Notes: a model not told the origin generated them from the sequence alone. Shown: positions 17,849-26,445, counted from the stretch's first letter. The stretch is DNA of 64,000 nt from Marinomonas piezotolerans (GCF_003362755.1 NZ_QKRA01000001.1:310001-374000), one strand, 5' to 3'. Translations and numbers: made by a program.

Positions 17849-18718
17849 ATGGACAAAGATTATCTTCCATTTCACCCAAACCCAAGCAAGCCCGCTTATA
17901 AAGCGCCAGAAGGCGCGGTTGATGCCCATTGTCATGTGTTTGGCCCAGCGGATAAATTTCCCTATCACCCAAAGCGTAAATACACGCCTTGCGACGCTTC
18001 AAAAGAGCAGTTGTTCGCTTTACGCGATCATTTGGGCTTTTCGCGCAATGTAATTGTACAGGCTTCCTGCCATAGTACGGACAACGCCGCATTAATCGAC
18101 GCGTTAAACACGGCGGGTGAGCTCGCTCGTGGCGTAGCATTTATTGATGATTCATTTACATTAGATCAGCTTAAAGAGATGCATGAAGCGGGCGTCCGAG
18201 GCGTGCGTTTCAACTTTGTGAAACGCTTAGTAGATAGCACGCCTCGCGAAGTATTCCTGTCTATTGCTGAAAAGGTCAAACAGCTAGGGTGGCACATCGT
18301 TGTCTACTTTGAAGCACCAGATCTAGAGGACTTAATTCCTTTCTTGAAAGAACTTGGCACAACCATTGTCGTAGATCATATGGGGCGTCCAGACGTATCG
18401 AAAGGAGTTGATCACGAGGATTTTAAACGCTTTATTAACTTTATGGCAGAAAACGATAATGTATGGGTAAAAGTTAGCTGTCCTGAGCGTCTTACTTTGC
18501 AAGCTCCAGATTATTCAGATGTCGTGCCATTTGGAAAAAAACTGGTTGAGACGTTCCCTGATCGTGTTTTGTGGGGTACTGATTGGCCGCATCCAAACAT
18601 GAAATCACATGTGCCAAATGATGGTCATTTGGTCGATGTAATACCAGAGATAGCTCCAACACAGGAGCTGCAGCAAAAGTTGCTGGTTGATAACCCCATG
18701 CGCCTGTACTGGAACTAA
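17849..18718 (+). CDS. ligI: 2-pyrone-4,6-dicarboxylate lactonase
   Basis: A 289-residue amidohydrolase that opens 2-pyrone-4,6-dicarboxylate, the product of LigC, to 4-oxalomesaconate. The metal-free active site of this family is marked by DAHCHVFGP (H27, H29), VIVQASCH, GVRFNFVKRLV, and RVLWGTDWPHPN near the C-terminus, all present. It is spaced 37 nt after ligU and 38 nt before ligA. Length is normal. Regulation presumably follows the operon. Confidence 0.95.
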   Translation: MDKDYLPFHPNPSKPAYKAPEGAVDAHCHVFGPADKFPYHPKRKYTPCDASKEQLFALRDHLGFSRNVIVQASCHSTDNAALIDALNTAGELARGVAFIDDSFTLDQLKEMHEAGVRGVRFNFVKRLVDSTPREVFLSIAEKVKQLGWHIVVYFEAPDLEDLIPFLKELGTTIVVDHMGRPDVSKGVDHEDFKRFINFMAENDNVWVKVSCPERLTLQAPDYSDVVPFGKKLVETFPDRVLWGTDWPHPNMKSHVPNDGHLVDVIPEIAPTQELQQKLLVDNPMRLYWN

Positions 18719-18756
18719 TTCAGTCTAACGATAGTTTAAAAATAAGAGGTCACCCT

Positions 18757-19116
18757 ATGGCGACTAATGAAACGCGAAAATTTCCAGGTACTTATCTCTT
18801 TGATAGCAAAATGGCGAAAAAGGGCTATGGCCTAAATAAAATGTGTTATTCGTTCAATGAACAAGCAGCTCGAGATGAGTTCAATGCTGATCCCGAAGCG
18901 TATTGCGATAAGTTCAACTTGACCGAAGCACAAAAGCAGGGCATCCGAGATAAAAACATCATCACCCTGTTGCAAGAAGGCGGAAGTATCTATTACTTAG
19001 CGAAGTTTGCTGGGTTGTTAAAAATTAATATGCAGGATATTGGCGCTCAGCAGACTGGAATGAGTGTTGATGAATTCAAGGCAATGTTAGAGCGTAACGG
19101 TCGAGGAGAAGTTTAA
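18757..19116 (+). CDS. ligA: Protocatechuate 4,5-dioxygenase alpha subunit
   Basis: A 119-residue small helical subunit of the extradiol dioxygenase LigAB. The sequence FPGTYLFDSKMAKKGYGLNKMCYSFN matches LigA, which caps the active site of the beta subunit and helps bind the substrate carboxylate. It has no catalytic metal ligands of its own. AAGAGGTCACCCT precedes the ATG. Its stop codon overlaps the ligB ATG as TAATG, ensuring equimolar synthesis. Confidence 0.95.
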   Translation: MATNETRKFPGTYLFDSKMAKKGYGLNKMCYSFNEQAARDEFNADPEAYCDKFNLTEAQKQGIRDKNIITLLQEGGSIYYLAKFAGLLKINMQDIGAQQTGMSVDEFKAMLERNGRGEV

Positions 19117-19964
19117 TGGCTAAAATAATTGGGGGCATTACGACTTCACACATCCCCGCTATTGCAAATGCGATGGCTCAAGGCTTAGAAGAAACACCTT
19201 ATTGGAAACCATTCTTCGATGGCTACCCACCAGTGCGCGATTGGCTAAATGAGAAAAAGCCGGACGTGATTATCTTGTTTTACAATGATCATGGCCTAGA
19301 GTTTTTCATCGATAAAAAGCCTACATTTGCCATTGGTGTTGCGGATGAATATCACAATGCGGATGAAGGTTGGGGGATTCCGACGATACCACCTGTCACC
19401 GGTGAATCTGATCTCTCATGGCACATTGCTAACAGCCTCGTTGAAGATGGCTTTGACATGACTATTTGCCAAGAAATGAAAGTTGATCACGGCTTGACCG
19501 TGCCACTTAACCTAATGTGGCCTGGTCATAACTACGGTCACGTGAAGGTAATTCCGGTTTGTATCAACTGTGAGCAGCATCCGATGCCGCAGCCTAAGCG
19601 GACCTTTGCACTTGGGCAAGCAATTGGTCGTGCTGTGGAGTCATTTGATGACGATTTGAATGTTGTGGTCTTTGGTACTGGCGGTATGTCGCATCAACTA
19701 GACGGTGAGCGTGCAGGAATCATTAACCGCAAATTTGACTTGGAGTGCTTAGATAAATTGGTGACGGATCCTCAGGATCTAACTAAGTATTCAAACTTTG
19801 ACTTGGTCGAAATTGCCGGTGCGCAAGGTGTTGAGCTTAATATGTTGATCGCGATGCGTGGCACACTGTTGGGCAATGTGAAAGAACTACACCGTAACTA
19901 CCATGCGCCGATCTCAAATACTGGCTCAGGTCTGATGTTATTGGAAAATAATGCACCTACCTAA
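19116..19964 (+). CDS. ligB: Protocatechuate 4,5-dioxygenase beta subunit
   Basis: A 282-residue catalytic subunit of the ring-cleaving dioxygenase, with ferrous iron, converting protocatechuate to 4-carboxy-2-hydroxymuconate-6-semialdehyde. The iron ligands can be placed at H12, H59 and E240 and the catalytic histidine at H193 (GTGGMSHQLDG). These equal H12, H61, E242 and H195 of Sphingobium LigB after a two-residue gap. It is the last gene of the rightward operon and is followed by a strong hairpin. The enzyme commits protocatechuate to the 4,5-route; no 3,4-dioxygenase is present here. Confidence 0.95.
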   Translation: MAKIIGGITTSHIPAIANAMAQGLEETPYWKPFFDGYPPVRDWLNEKKPDVIILFYNDHGLEFFIDKKPTFAIGVADEYHNADEGWGIPTIPPVTGESDLSWHIANSLVEDGFDMTICQEMKVDHGLTVPLNLMWPGHNYGHVKVIPVCINCEQHPMPQPKRTFALGQAIGRAVESFDDDLNVVVFGTGGMSHQLDGERAGIINRKFDLECLDKLVTDPQDLTKYSNFDLVEIAGAQGVELNMLIAMRGTLLGNVKELHRNYHAPISNTGSGLMLLENNAPT

Positions 19965-20028
19965 CGTTTTGATAGGAACGTGCCTCGTACCATTGCCGAA
20001 ATGACAACAAATCGATGGCATCAGGATC

Positions 20029-20060
20029 TAGCAGTGTCCCGCTTTTTTGGGACACTGCTA
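20029..20060. terminator. Hairpin between convergent ligB and the SDR gene
   Basis: A 12-bp perfect stem, TAGCAGTGTCCC (20029-20040) with GGGACACTGCTA (20049-20060), around an 8-nt T-rich loop. No long T-tract flanks it on either strand, but the position between convergent genes favours a bidirectional terminator. Confidence 0.65.
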
Positions 20061-20069
20061 GGCAGCCTG

Positions 20070-20825
20070 CTAAGCGAGTACTGGATTTATATTGGTACCT
20101 CCGTCAATGTTGTATTCCCCACCCGTGATAAAACTGGCGTCATCTGATGCGAGAAACGCAACAAGGTTTGCAATATCACTAGGTTCCCCAAATCTGTGTA
20201 GTGGAATTCTATTCTCCATTGCTGTAGAAAACTCTTTTATGGTGTCTTCTGGCATTCCAAGCTTACCGAACAGAGGTGTTTTGGTTGGGCCTGGGTTAAC
20301 CGAGTTGACTCGAATTTTGCGTGGTGCGAGTTCCGTTGAAAGCGTTCGTGTTAACGCATTTAATGCCGCCTTGCTGGCAGCATAAGTTGCCGTATTGGGC
20401 ATCCCTGCATAGGCATTAATGGAAGATAAATTGATGACTGACGCCCCTTCATTTAGCAGCGGGATAAATTTTTGTGCTGTGAAAAATGCTCCCTTGAAGT
20501 TGATATTCATCATGTCATCAAACTGATCTTCGGTCGTTTCTTCTACTGGGGCAAACGTCGCAATGCCAGCATTGATGAAAAGAATATCTACGGTTCCGTG
20601 AAGATCTTTTACTTGGGTCGCCAATCGATCTATATCCTTGAGATTCCCTTGATCTGCTTTTATCGCCGTAGCGCCAATCGTTGCTGCGGCGCGGTTTAAT
20701 GACTCTTCGTCACGGCCGGTTATAATCACCTTAGCTCCTAGCTCTTTGAATTTCACCGCAGTTGCGTAGCCGATTCCGCTGTGACCACCTGTTATGACTG
20801 CAATCTTTCCGACTAAGTTACTCAT
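20070..20825 (-). CDS. SDR-family oxidoreductase
   Basis: A 251-residue classical short-chain dehydrogenase/reductase. The cofactor loop TGGHSGIG is at residues 12-19, NAG at 85-87, and the catalytic S135, Y148 and K152 are all present. TGRD after the second beta strand favours NADP(H). The substrate cannot be told from sequence. It diverges from a tetR gene over two shared operator copies, the classic layout for a repressor controlling its neighbour. Ligand-induced de-repression is therefore likely. GGAG precedes the ATG. It lies between ligB and ligC but has no known step in that pathway. Confidence 0.9.
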   Translation of the reverse strand: MSNLVGKIAVITGGHSGIGYATAVKFKELGAKVIITGRDEESLNRAAATIGATAIKADQGNLKDIDRLATQVKDLHGTVDILFINAGIATFAPVEETTEDQFDDMMNINFKGAFFTAQKFIPLLNEGASVINLSSINAYAGMPNTATYAASKAALNALTRTLSTELAPRKIRVNSVNPGPTKTPLFGKLGMPEDTIKEFSTAMENRIPLHRFGEPSDIANLVAFLASDDASFITGGEYNIDGGTNINPVLA

Positions 20826-20856
20826 GTTCTACTCCAACATAGTGATATCTAATTTG

Positions 20857-20868
20857 TACCGATCGGTA
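20857..20868. promoter_or_regulatory. TetR-family operator, SDR promoter
   Basis: A perfect palindrome TACCGATCGGTA. It fills most of the 16-bp spacer between a likely leftward -35 (TTACAT, 20868-20873) and -10 (TAGATA, 20846-20851) for the SDR gene, so a bound repressor would block that promoter directly. Confidence 0.75.
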
Positions 20869-20883
20869 TGTAATTGAATATTG

Positions 20884-20895
20884 TACCGATTGGTA
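20884..20895. promoter_or_regulatory. TetR-family operator, tetR promoter
   Basis: TACCGATTGGTA differs by one base from the site 27 bp away. It lies between a rightward -35 TTGAAT (20874-20879) and a perfect -10 TATAAT (20896-20901), spacer 16 bp, giving autoregulation of the tetR gene. Confidence 0.75.
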
Positions 20896-20935
20896 TATAA
20901 TGTCAACTGTTCTATATGGGTAGGAGAAATTCAGT

Positions 20936-21544
20936 ATGTCAGCAGGGCGGCAACGAGCTTTCGATAAAGAGTATGCTCTAATGGAAGCAATGAAAGTATT
21001 CTGGTTAAAGGGTTACAGTGGTGCTTCTCTTCGTGATTTAACTGAAGCGATGGGGATCAACAAACCTAGCGTATACAGTGCCTTTGGTAGTAAAGAAGAA
21101 TTGTTTGTTAGCGCAATTAATCAATATGTTGATCGCTATGGACTGCCAAATTTTGACGCACTTCAAGACATGGCATTACCTTTATCAGAGAGGCTAGAGG
21201 CTTATCTCAACGCACTTTTAGATATGTTGCTGGACCCAGCATTACCAGGAGGTTGCTTCGTTACCAATAGCACGTGTGAGTTGGGAAGTAATTGTTTGCC
21301 TGATAATGCTATGCAAACAATCCTTGCAATCAACAAGACCTCTATCGACACATATATTCGTTTCTTTCAAGCAGAGAAGTTGCAGGGAAACATCGCATCC
21401 GATTCTGATCCAGAAAAGTTAGCGGATTATTTGCTGACGCAAATGTTTGGACTGGCTGTGATGGCTAAGAATGGGGTGAAGCGGGACGCATTAGAGCAAG
21501 TTATAACGCTGTCTATCACGGCGTTTTGTGTTCGATCACATTAA
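20936..21544 (+). CDS. TetR-family repressor
   Basis: A 202-residue TetR regulator. The N-terminal helix-turn-helix spans about residues 25-55 (GASLRDLTEAMGINKPSVYSAFGSK), and the rest is the variable ligand-binding domain. GGCFVTNSTCELGS resembles the cysteine-containing segment of TetR proteins of the AcrR/NemR-like C-terminal class. TAGGAG stands before the ATG. It is divergent from the SDR gene, with two matching operators between them, so it most likely represses itself and the SDR gene. The inducer is unknown. The aldo-keto reductase on its other side may be a further target. Confidence 0.9.
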   Translation: MSAGRQRAFDKEYALMEAMKVFWLKGYSGASLRDLTEAMGINKPSVYSAFGSKEELFVSAINQYVDRYGLPNFDALQDMALPLSERLEAYLNALLDMLLDPALPGGCFVTNSTCELGSNCLPDNAMQTILAINKTSIDTYIRFFQAEKLQGNIASDSDPEKLADYLLTQMFGLAVMAKNGVKRDALEQVITLSITAFCVRSH

Positions 21545-21550
21545 TGGGTT

Positions 21551-21597
21551 ATGCCGACACAAGGTCAAGTTTTAACGATCTTTGCTCATGTCGGCAT
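21551..21597. terminator. Possible terminator between tetR and the aldo-keto reductase
   Basis: ATGCCGACA (21551-21559) pairs perfectly with TGTCGGCAT (21589-21597), followed by ACTTTATTT on the plus strand. The 29-nt loop is long for a terminator, so the assignment is tentative. The genes on each side converge. Confidence 0.45.
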
Positions 21598-21609
21598 ACT
21601 TTATTTAAA

Positions 21610-22593
21610 CTAGAATTCTTCCGTATCAATTTCTTTTTGTTGAGCCGCGTTATAGCGTGGGCCGCTTACAGTAGATTGATTAATTAGCTGGTTTAAATCG
21701 TTCAATTGAGAGGTAGTCAATGACACACTATCACCTGATAGGTTGTTTTGCATGTGTTCGACGAAACGAGTCCCTGGGATTGCCACGACGTTATCACCTT
21801 GATGTAATAGCCATGCTAATGAGAGTTGTGCAGGAGTGCAGCCAATCTCGTTTGCAATGACGAAAAAGTCTTTTAGTAGTGCTCGGTTTTTAGGGTAGTG
21901 TTCGCTGTCGAAGCGCGGCATATTACGACGAATGTCTTTTTCTTCTAGCTCATCAACACTAGAAACTGCATTGGTAAGATAGCCGCGTGCCAAAGGGCTA
22001 AATGCAACAAAAGTAATATCTAGCTCTTGGGTTGCTTTTAATACGGCGATCTCAGGGTTACGAGTCCATAGCGAGTATTCCGATTGAAGTGCAGAAATAG
22101 GTGCTTCAGTGTGCGCTTTACGTAACGTGTCAGCTGAGACTTCGGAAAGGCCGATCGCACCAATCTTACCTTCTTTAACCAGATCGTTCAGCGCGCCAAC
22201 GCTTTCTTCAATCGCGACATTAGGGTCTTTTCGGTGTAAATAGTAGAGATCAATGTGGTCTGTGTTAAGGCGCTTTAGGCTATCCTCACACTGTTTGCGA
22301 ATATTATCTGGACGGCCATTAATAATTTTTTTTCCCTCTACAATGGCCATCCCGCATTTGCTTGCTAAAAAGAGTTCATCGCGTAATGGTGCGAGAGCTT
22401 TACCAACTAATTGCTCATTCTTACCACCACCATATAGCGTGGCGGTATCAAAATGGCGGTAGCCCATTTCGAATGCTTTATGTAGTGATTCGATCGCTTG
22501 TTGCTCTGCAACCGGAGTGCCGTATGCATGTGATAGATTCATGCAGCCTAAGCCGATTTTAGGGGTGAGGAAATTAGGATGTTTACCTGACAT
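21610..22593 (-). CDS. Aldo/keto reductase
   Basis: A 327-residue NADP(H)-dependent aldo/keto reductase. The catalytic tetrad is complete at D49, Y54, K79 and H120 (DTATLYGGG, ASKCG, DLYYLH), and AIPGTRFVEHMQNN holds the cofactor-binding C-terminal motif. The frame extends 25 codons further upstream, but GAGG seven bases before ATG 22593 and the family-like MSGKHPNFLTPKIGLGCMNL start favour the shorter form. It sits downstream of ligC on the same strand with a terminator-like hairpin between them. The substrate is unknown; electrophilic aldehydes from aromatic catabolism are one possibility. Confidence 0.9.
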   Translation of the reverse strand: MSGKHPNFLTPKIGLGCMNLSHAYGTPVAEQQAIESLHKAFEMGYRHFDTATLYGGGKNEQLVGKALAPLRDELFLASKCGMAIVEGKKIINGRPDNIRKQCEDSLKRLNTDHIDLYYLHRKDPNVAIEESVGALNDLVKEGKIGAIGLSEVSADTLRKAHTEAPISALQSEYSLWTRNPEIAVLKATQELDITFVAFSPLARGYLTNAVSSVDELEEKDIRRNMPRFDSEHYPKNRALLKDFFVIANEIGCTPAQLSLAWLLHQGDNVVAIPGTRFVEHMQNNLSGDSVSLTTSQLNDLNQLINQSTVSGPRYNAAQQKEIDTEEF

Positions 22594-22626
22594 GGTGAAC
22601 CTCTTTAACTGGTGTTGTACAGACGC

Positions 22627-22652
22627 AAAAAGCAGGGCGCTTGGCCCTGCTT
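22627..22652 (-). terminator. Terminator downstream of ligC
   Basis: A 9-bp stem, AAGCAGGGC (22630-22638) with GCCCTGCTT (22644-22652), and a 5-nt loop. On the minus strand it runs into TTTTT, so it should end the ligC transcript before the aldo-keto reductase gene, perhaps incompletely. Confidence 0.7.
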
Positions 22653-22674
22653 CTGAAAGGTTAGACAAGGATAA

Positions 22675-23622
22675 TTAGTCGTCCAAGCATTGCTCAAGTT
22701 TATGCAATGTTTCCATTGCGTCTATGGCTTGAGTAACACAAGCATTGGGTGCTCGTCCTTCTTTTATCGCAGCAATAAACTCTCGATCTTGTAACTCAAT
22801 ACCGTTGTTAGATACCGCAACTCCGGTTAGATCAATCTCGTTTTCGTTTCCGTCAACAAGGTCATCATAACGTGCAATGTAGGTCCCATTATCACAGATA
22901 TAGCGGAAGAAAGTGCCGAAAGGACCGTCGTTATTAAATGACAAAGATAGCGTACAAATGGCGCCACTGGGAACTTTCATACCAATGCTCATATCCATCG
23001 CAATATTGAGTTCTTCATGAATTGGACCTTGTATGGCTTGGACTTTAGACGCTACTTCGCCTGTTTGGTATTGAAACAAGTCGACAGTGTGGCATGCATG
23101 ATGCCACAGCAGGTGGTCTGTCCAAGAGCGTGGCTTACCTAACGCATTTTTGTTTGAGCGACGGAAAAAGTAAGTTTGAACATCCATCTGTTGAACTTTT
23201 AATTCACCCGCTTGGATTTTGTTGTGGATCCACTGGTGAGACGGGTTGAAGCGGCGCGTATGTCCTGCCATTGCAACGAGGCCAGTGCGCTTCTGAGTCT
23301 CGACAACCATACGTGCATCTTCGATGTTGTCGGCCATTGGGATTTCAGACATAACATGTTTGCCTGCTTCCAAGCATTGAATCGTTTGGGCAGCATGCAT
23401 TTGAGTTGGTGTTGCAAGAATCACTGCATCAACATCGTCACGCGCGAGAGATTCTGCCAAATCGGTCGTGTAATGGGAAACGCCGCGTTCTTCAGCAAAT
23501 GCTTTGATTTTGTCGATATTCGTACCGACAACGGAGGTCACTTCTGCTCCTTCAATTGCAGCGATGGCATCCATGTGTTTCATACCGAATGCACCAGAGG
23601 CACCAGCAATACAAATTCTCAT
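22675..23622 (-). CDS. ligC: 4-carboxy-2-hydroxymuconate-6-semialdehyde dehydrogenase
   Basis: A 315-residue Gfo/Idh/MocA-fold dehydrogenase that oxidises the LigAB product, as its cyclic hemiacetal, to 2-pyrone-4,6-dicarboxylate with NADP+. The cofactor loop GASGAFG is at residues 7-13. The segments AGHTRRFNPSHQWIHNKI, RSWTDHLLWHHACHTVD and FGTFFRYICDNGTYIARYDD are closely LigC-like, which separates it from generic family members. TTAGGAG precedes the ATG. It is physically apart from the ligJKUIAB operon, on the opposite strand, and completes the pathway. Confidence 0.92.
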   Translation of the reverse strand: MRICIAGASGAFGMKHMDAIAAIEGAEVTSVVGTNIDKIKAFAEERGVSHYTTDLAESLARDDVDAVILATPTQMHAAQTIQCLEAGKHVMSEIPMADNIEDARMVVETQKRTGLVAMAGHTRRFNPSHQWIHNKIQAGELKVQQMDVQTYFFRRSNKNALGKPRSWTDHLLWHHACHTVDLFQYQTGEVASKVQAIQGPIHEELNIAMDMSIGMKVPSGAICTLSLSFNNDGPFGTFFRYICDNGTYIARYDDLVDGNENEIDLTGVAVSNNGIELQDREFIAAIKEGRAPNACVTQAIDAMETLHKLEQCLDD

Positions 23623-23768
23623 AACTGTCTCCTAACCATTAAGTTGATATTCTGCTGAATGTTTTAGCTCTACATAATGTGAATCAATCTAACACTGCAT
23701 TAATAGGATGAGTAATTCGTTAAGGCTTTTTAAGTATTCAAAATAAGCATAGATAGGGCCGATAAGGG

Positions 23769-24983
23769 TTAGCGAAATTTATCTGATATGTCACGTAATA
23801 CACTTAAAAAATGTGTTTGAGTGACAGTTGGAAGCCAGCTTTTTCGAACACACAATCCGATTGGGCGACGCGTGTGCTCCAGAGGGAAGGATAAGATTTT
23901 GAGTATACCTAGGTTTATTTCTCGTTCCATTTGGTGGGCTGAAATCAGTGTTAATCGGTTACTTTCGACCAATAATTCACGGATAAGAATCTGTGAACTA
24001 GATTCAACAATACGAGTGGGTTGCTCAGTGCCAGCTTGTGTGAAGATAGTTTCAAACGCTTGCCGAGTTGGTGTATTTTCAGCAGGAACCACCCAAGAAT
24101 ACTGGGCAAGGTCTGCAGCGGTCACGTTATCAATTTGTAGCAAAGGGTGATCTTCACGACACACAATAGACAAGGGTGGATGCCATAATTCTTCTTGGAT
24201 AACATCATCTGCAGGTGCTGGGTAGCGTAAAGCCCCTAGGACTATGTCAATGTCTCCATGTCGAAGGTGATGTAGTAGGTCAGGATACGGGCCTTCAATA
24301 ACTTTTACATTAACATCTGGGTGGCGATCGCTAAATTTAAGAATGGATTTAGGTAAAATCGTCGTACGGGCTAACGGCATGCTACCAAGTGAAATCGTAG
24401 ATACATCGTGGAATTGCATGGCGTGGATTTCATAAATGCCTTGACGCAATTCGCTAAATGCTAACTTAGATGCCTTAGCAAGAGTTTTGGCGGCCGGTGT
24501 GGCATTAATGCCAATACTGGTTTTGTCAAACAGTAAGATACCCAGTAATTTTTCAAGATCACGAGCGGCTCTGTGTACGGATGACTGAGAGACACCAAGA
24601 TTACGGCTTGCGATACTAAAATTCTGAGCCTCACAAACGGCAACCAAAGCTTTCAGTTGCGTCGTACTGATTTGAGCCAACACGGTTTTTGTGTTTTGTT
24701 CTCGCTGATTATGCTCCCTCAGAATATCATTGGTGGCTTCTTGTAAATAATCTAGCGCGCGCACCACACGTTTCTGCCATGCTTCACCAGATTCTGTTGG
24801 ATACATACCATCTGAATGCCGTTCAAAAAATTGCGTGCTTAGCTGCTTTTCTAATTTTGCAATAGCTTGAGTAATAGCAGGCTGAGATAAAAAGATCTGT
24901 TCAGAAGCTCTGGTAATACTTTTGAGCTTTGATACAGCGAGAAAAACCCGAAGGTGCCTAAGATTTGGGATTTGAATATCCAC
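23769..24983 (-). CDS. LysR-family regulator with two N-terminal HTH domains
   Basis: A 404-residue LysR-type regulator about 100 residues longer than normal. It has two complete DNA-binding domains in tandem: residues 7-66 (ASEQIFLSQPAITQAIAKLE) and 106-165 (ASRNLGVSQSSVHRAARDLE). A standard LysR effector-binding domain follows, with PTRQAFE and the substrate-pocket segment VESSSQILIRELL. The start is GTG 24983, six bases after TGGAG; TTG 24995 is an alternative. It lies just upstream of ligC on the same strand, so it probably controls the lig genes, with protocatechuate or an intermediate as inducer. Confidence 0.9.
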   Translation of the reverse strand: MDIQIPNLRHLRVFLAVSKLKSITRASEQIFLSQPAITQAIAKLEKQLSTQFFERHSDGMYPTESGEAWQKRVVRALDYLQEATNDILREHNQREQNTKTVLAQISTTQLKALVAVCEAQNFSIASRNLGVSQSSVHRAARDLEKLLGILLFDKTSIGINATPAAKTLAKASKLAFSELRQGIYEIHAMQFHDVSTISLGSMPLARTTILPKSILKFSDRHPDVNVKVIEGPYPDLLHHLRHGDIDIVLGALRYPAPADDVIQEELWHPPLSIVCREDHPLLQIDNVTAADLAQYSWVVPAENTPTRQAFETIFTQAGTEQPTRIVESSSQILIRELLVESNRLTLISAHQMEREINLGILKILSFPLEHTRRPIGLCVRKSWLPTVTQTHFLSVLRDISDKFR

Positions 24984-25062
24984 TTCAGACTCCAATTATT
25001 TGATACCAATAACTATATCAAAATTGAATGTAGATGGTAGTCGAAAAAGCGGTAAATGGCTT

Positions 25063-26445
25063 TTATTCCTCGACAAACCAGCTTTTAGGGATGTGCTCGA
25101 GTGCCCGTTGTAACGCGGCAAAGCATTCAGGGTCTAACGCTGTGTTAACGTTCTCATCCATAATTTCTAGAACCTTTGATAGTGGCATGGCTTTGCGGTA
25201 AGGGCGTTCAGCCGAAATGGCGTCGAAAATATCCGCTACTGTAATGATCCTTGTGATGAGCGGAATTTCGGCCTCCGAAAGTCCTTTCGGGTAACCCGTA
25301 CCATCTAGCTTTTCATGATGGGCTGCTGAGACACCTGCTAGGGGCTTAAGTGGCGTTATCTGACTAAGGATGACTTCAGTTAAATGGGCGTGTTGTTGTA
25401 TATGCTTCCATTCTTCTTCATTGAGCTTTCCTGGTTTATCTAAGATGGTGTTACTGACTCCAAGCTTTCCTAAATCGTGAAGCAATGCGGCTCGTTTGAC
25501 CCATTTGCGTTCTGTTTCGTCTAGTCCCATTTCTTGCGCGATTAATTCAGAGTAAATACCGACGCGTTGACTGTGGCCTGAAGTAAAAGGACTTTTTGCA
25601 TCTACAATTTTTCCAAATGCCGAAACGATGCAGTCAAAATATTCGTCGTCTAACAGTATGCTAGCGTTAGCAGGGGCCAGGCTCATTACGCGCTGCTTGA
25701 TATCCGATGCTTCGAGACCGTCTGTAAATTGTGTGTCTGTTACTAACGCTTGAAAAGCTGTAACCAATGTAGGGTCAAACCAAGTACCACTGCGGGCAAC
25801 AACCTCTTTAATTGCTGTGTCTAATGAACCCTCTACCTGAAAAACATCAACTACCTGTGCCAATAACGCTATACGAGCATAAATCGGGATGTCGGTCTTT
25901 TGGAGTTGTTGAGGCCGTCCTGATCCATCCCAATGCTCATCGAGGCTAGCGATCCCAAGTGCGACAGATTCACTGAATCTTAGTTCACGAGCAACATCTG
26001 CACCTCGAGTACAGCGCGTTTGGATTAACTCTTGTGAGTAGTCCTTTCCGTTTTTCAGTATGTCAATTGTTGTCGAGATACGAGTCAGCCAACTCTCTCC
26101 TTGGCCCGCATGCTTGATAACGAAGTTGAGTACAGATGATAAACTTGTGCCGACGGTTTTAAACTCTCGCTTAAACTCTCGGTCATCCGTGAGGTACAGC
26201 TCACAAATTCGAGCGGCATTACTGCTGCAACCAGCATCTTTTAGAAGCAATGTATAGAATAAGTCATGCAAGTCAGAAGGGCTGAGACCAATATATTTAC
26301 CCAGATGCATGCCAATCCAGCAAGCTCGGATACAGTGCTCAGGGGGTTGTCCCTCGGTCATATCCAAAGCGGTTGTCAGTGACAGGATAAGTTCAGACAA
26401 CGGTATTTGGGCATTCAACTCTTTGATGGGCATTGAGTCGATCAC
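25063..26445 (-). CDS. HD-GYP domain protein, probable c-di-GMP phosphodiesterase
   Basis: A 460-residue cytosolic protein with two HD-GYP-like halves. The C-terminal half is intact: HSQRV at 291-295, HDLGK at 323-327, HHE at 376-378 and GTGYP at 382-386. It should therefore hydrolyse cyclic di-GMP (or a related dinucleotide). The N-terminal half keeps the outline but is degenerate: LLKDAG at about 67-72 replaces the HD metal site and DEHWDGSGRP at 169-178 replaces GYP. It may be regulatory. GTG 26445 follows AGGAG. There is no receiver or membrane domain, so the input signal is not evident. Confidence 0.9.
   Translation of the reverse strand: MIDSMPIKELNAQIPLSELILSLTTALDMTEGQPPEHCIRACWIGMHLGKYIGLSPSDLHDLFYTLLLKDAGCSSNAARICELYLTDDREFKREFKTVGTSLSSVLNFVIKHAGQGESWLTRISTTIDILKNGKDYSQELIQTRCTRGADVARELRFSESVALGIASLDEHWDGSGRPQQLQKTDIPIYARIALLAQVVDVFQVEGSLDTAIKEVVARSGTWFDPTLVTAFQALVTDTQFTDGLEASDIKQRVMSLAPANASILLDDEYFDCIVSAFGKIVDAKSPFTSGHSQRVGIYSELIAQEMGLDETERKWVKRAALLHDLGKLGVSNTILDKPGKLNEEEWKHIQQHAHLTEVILSQITPLKPLAGVSAAHHEKLDGTGYPKGLSEAEIPLITRIITVADIFDAISAERPYRKAMPLSKVLEIMDENVNTALDPECFAALQRALEHIPKSWFVEE

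Noticed and set aside
21551-21597. Attachment-site or transposon end (inverted repeat)
   Set aside because: A single 9-bp pair between convergent genes, with T-rich flank, is better read as a weak terminator.
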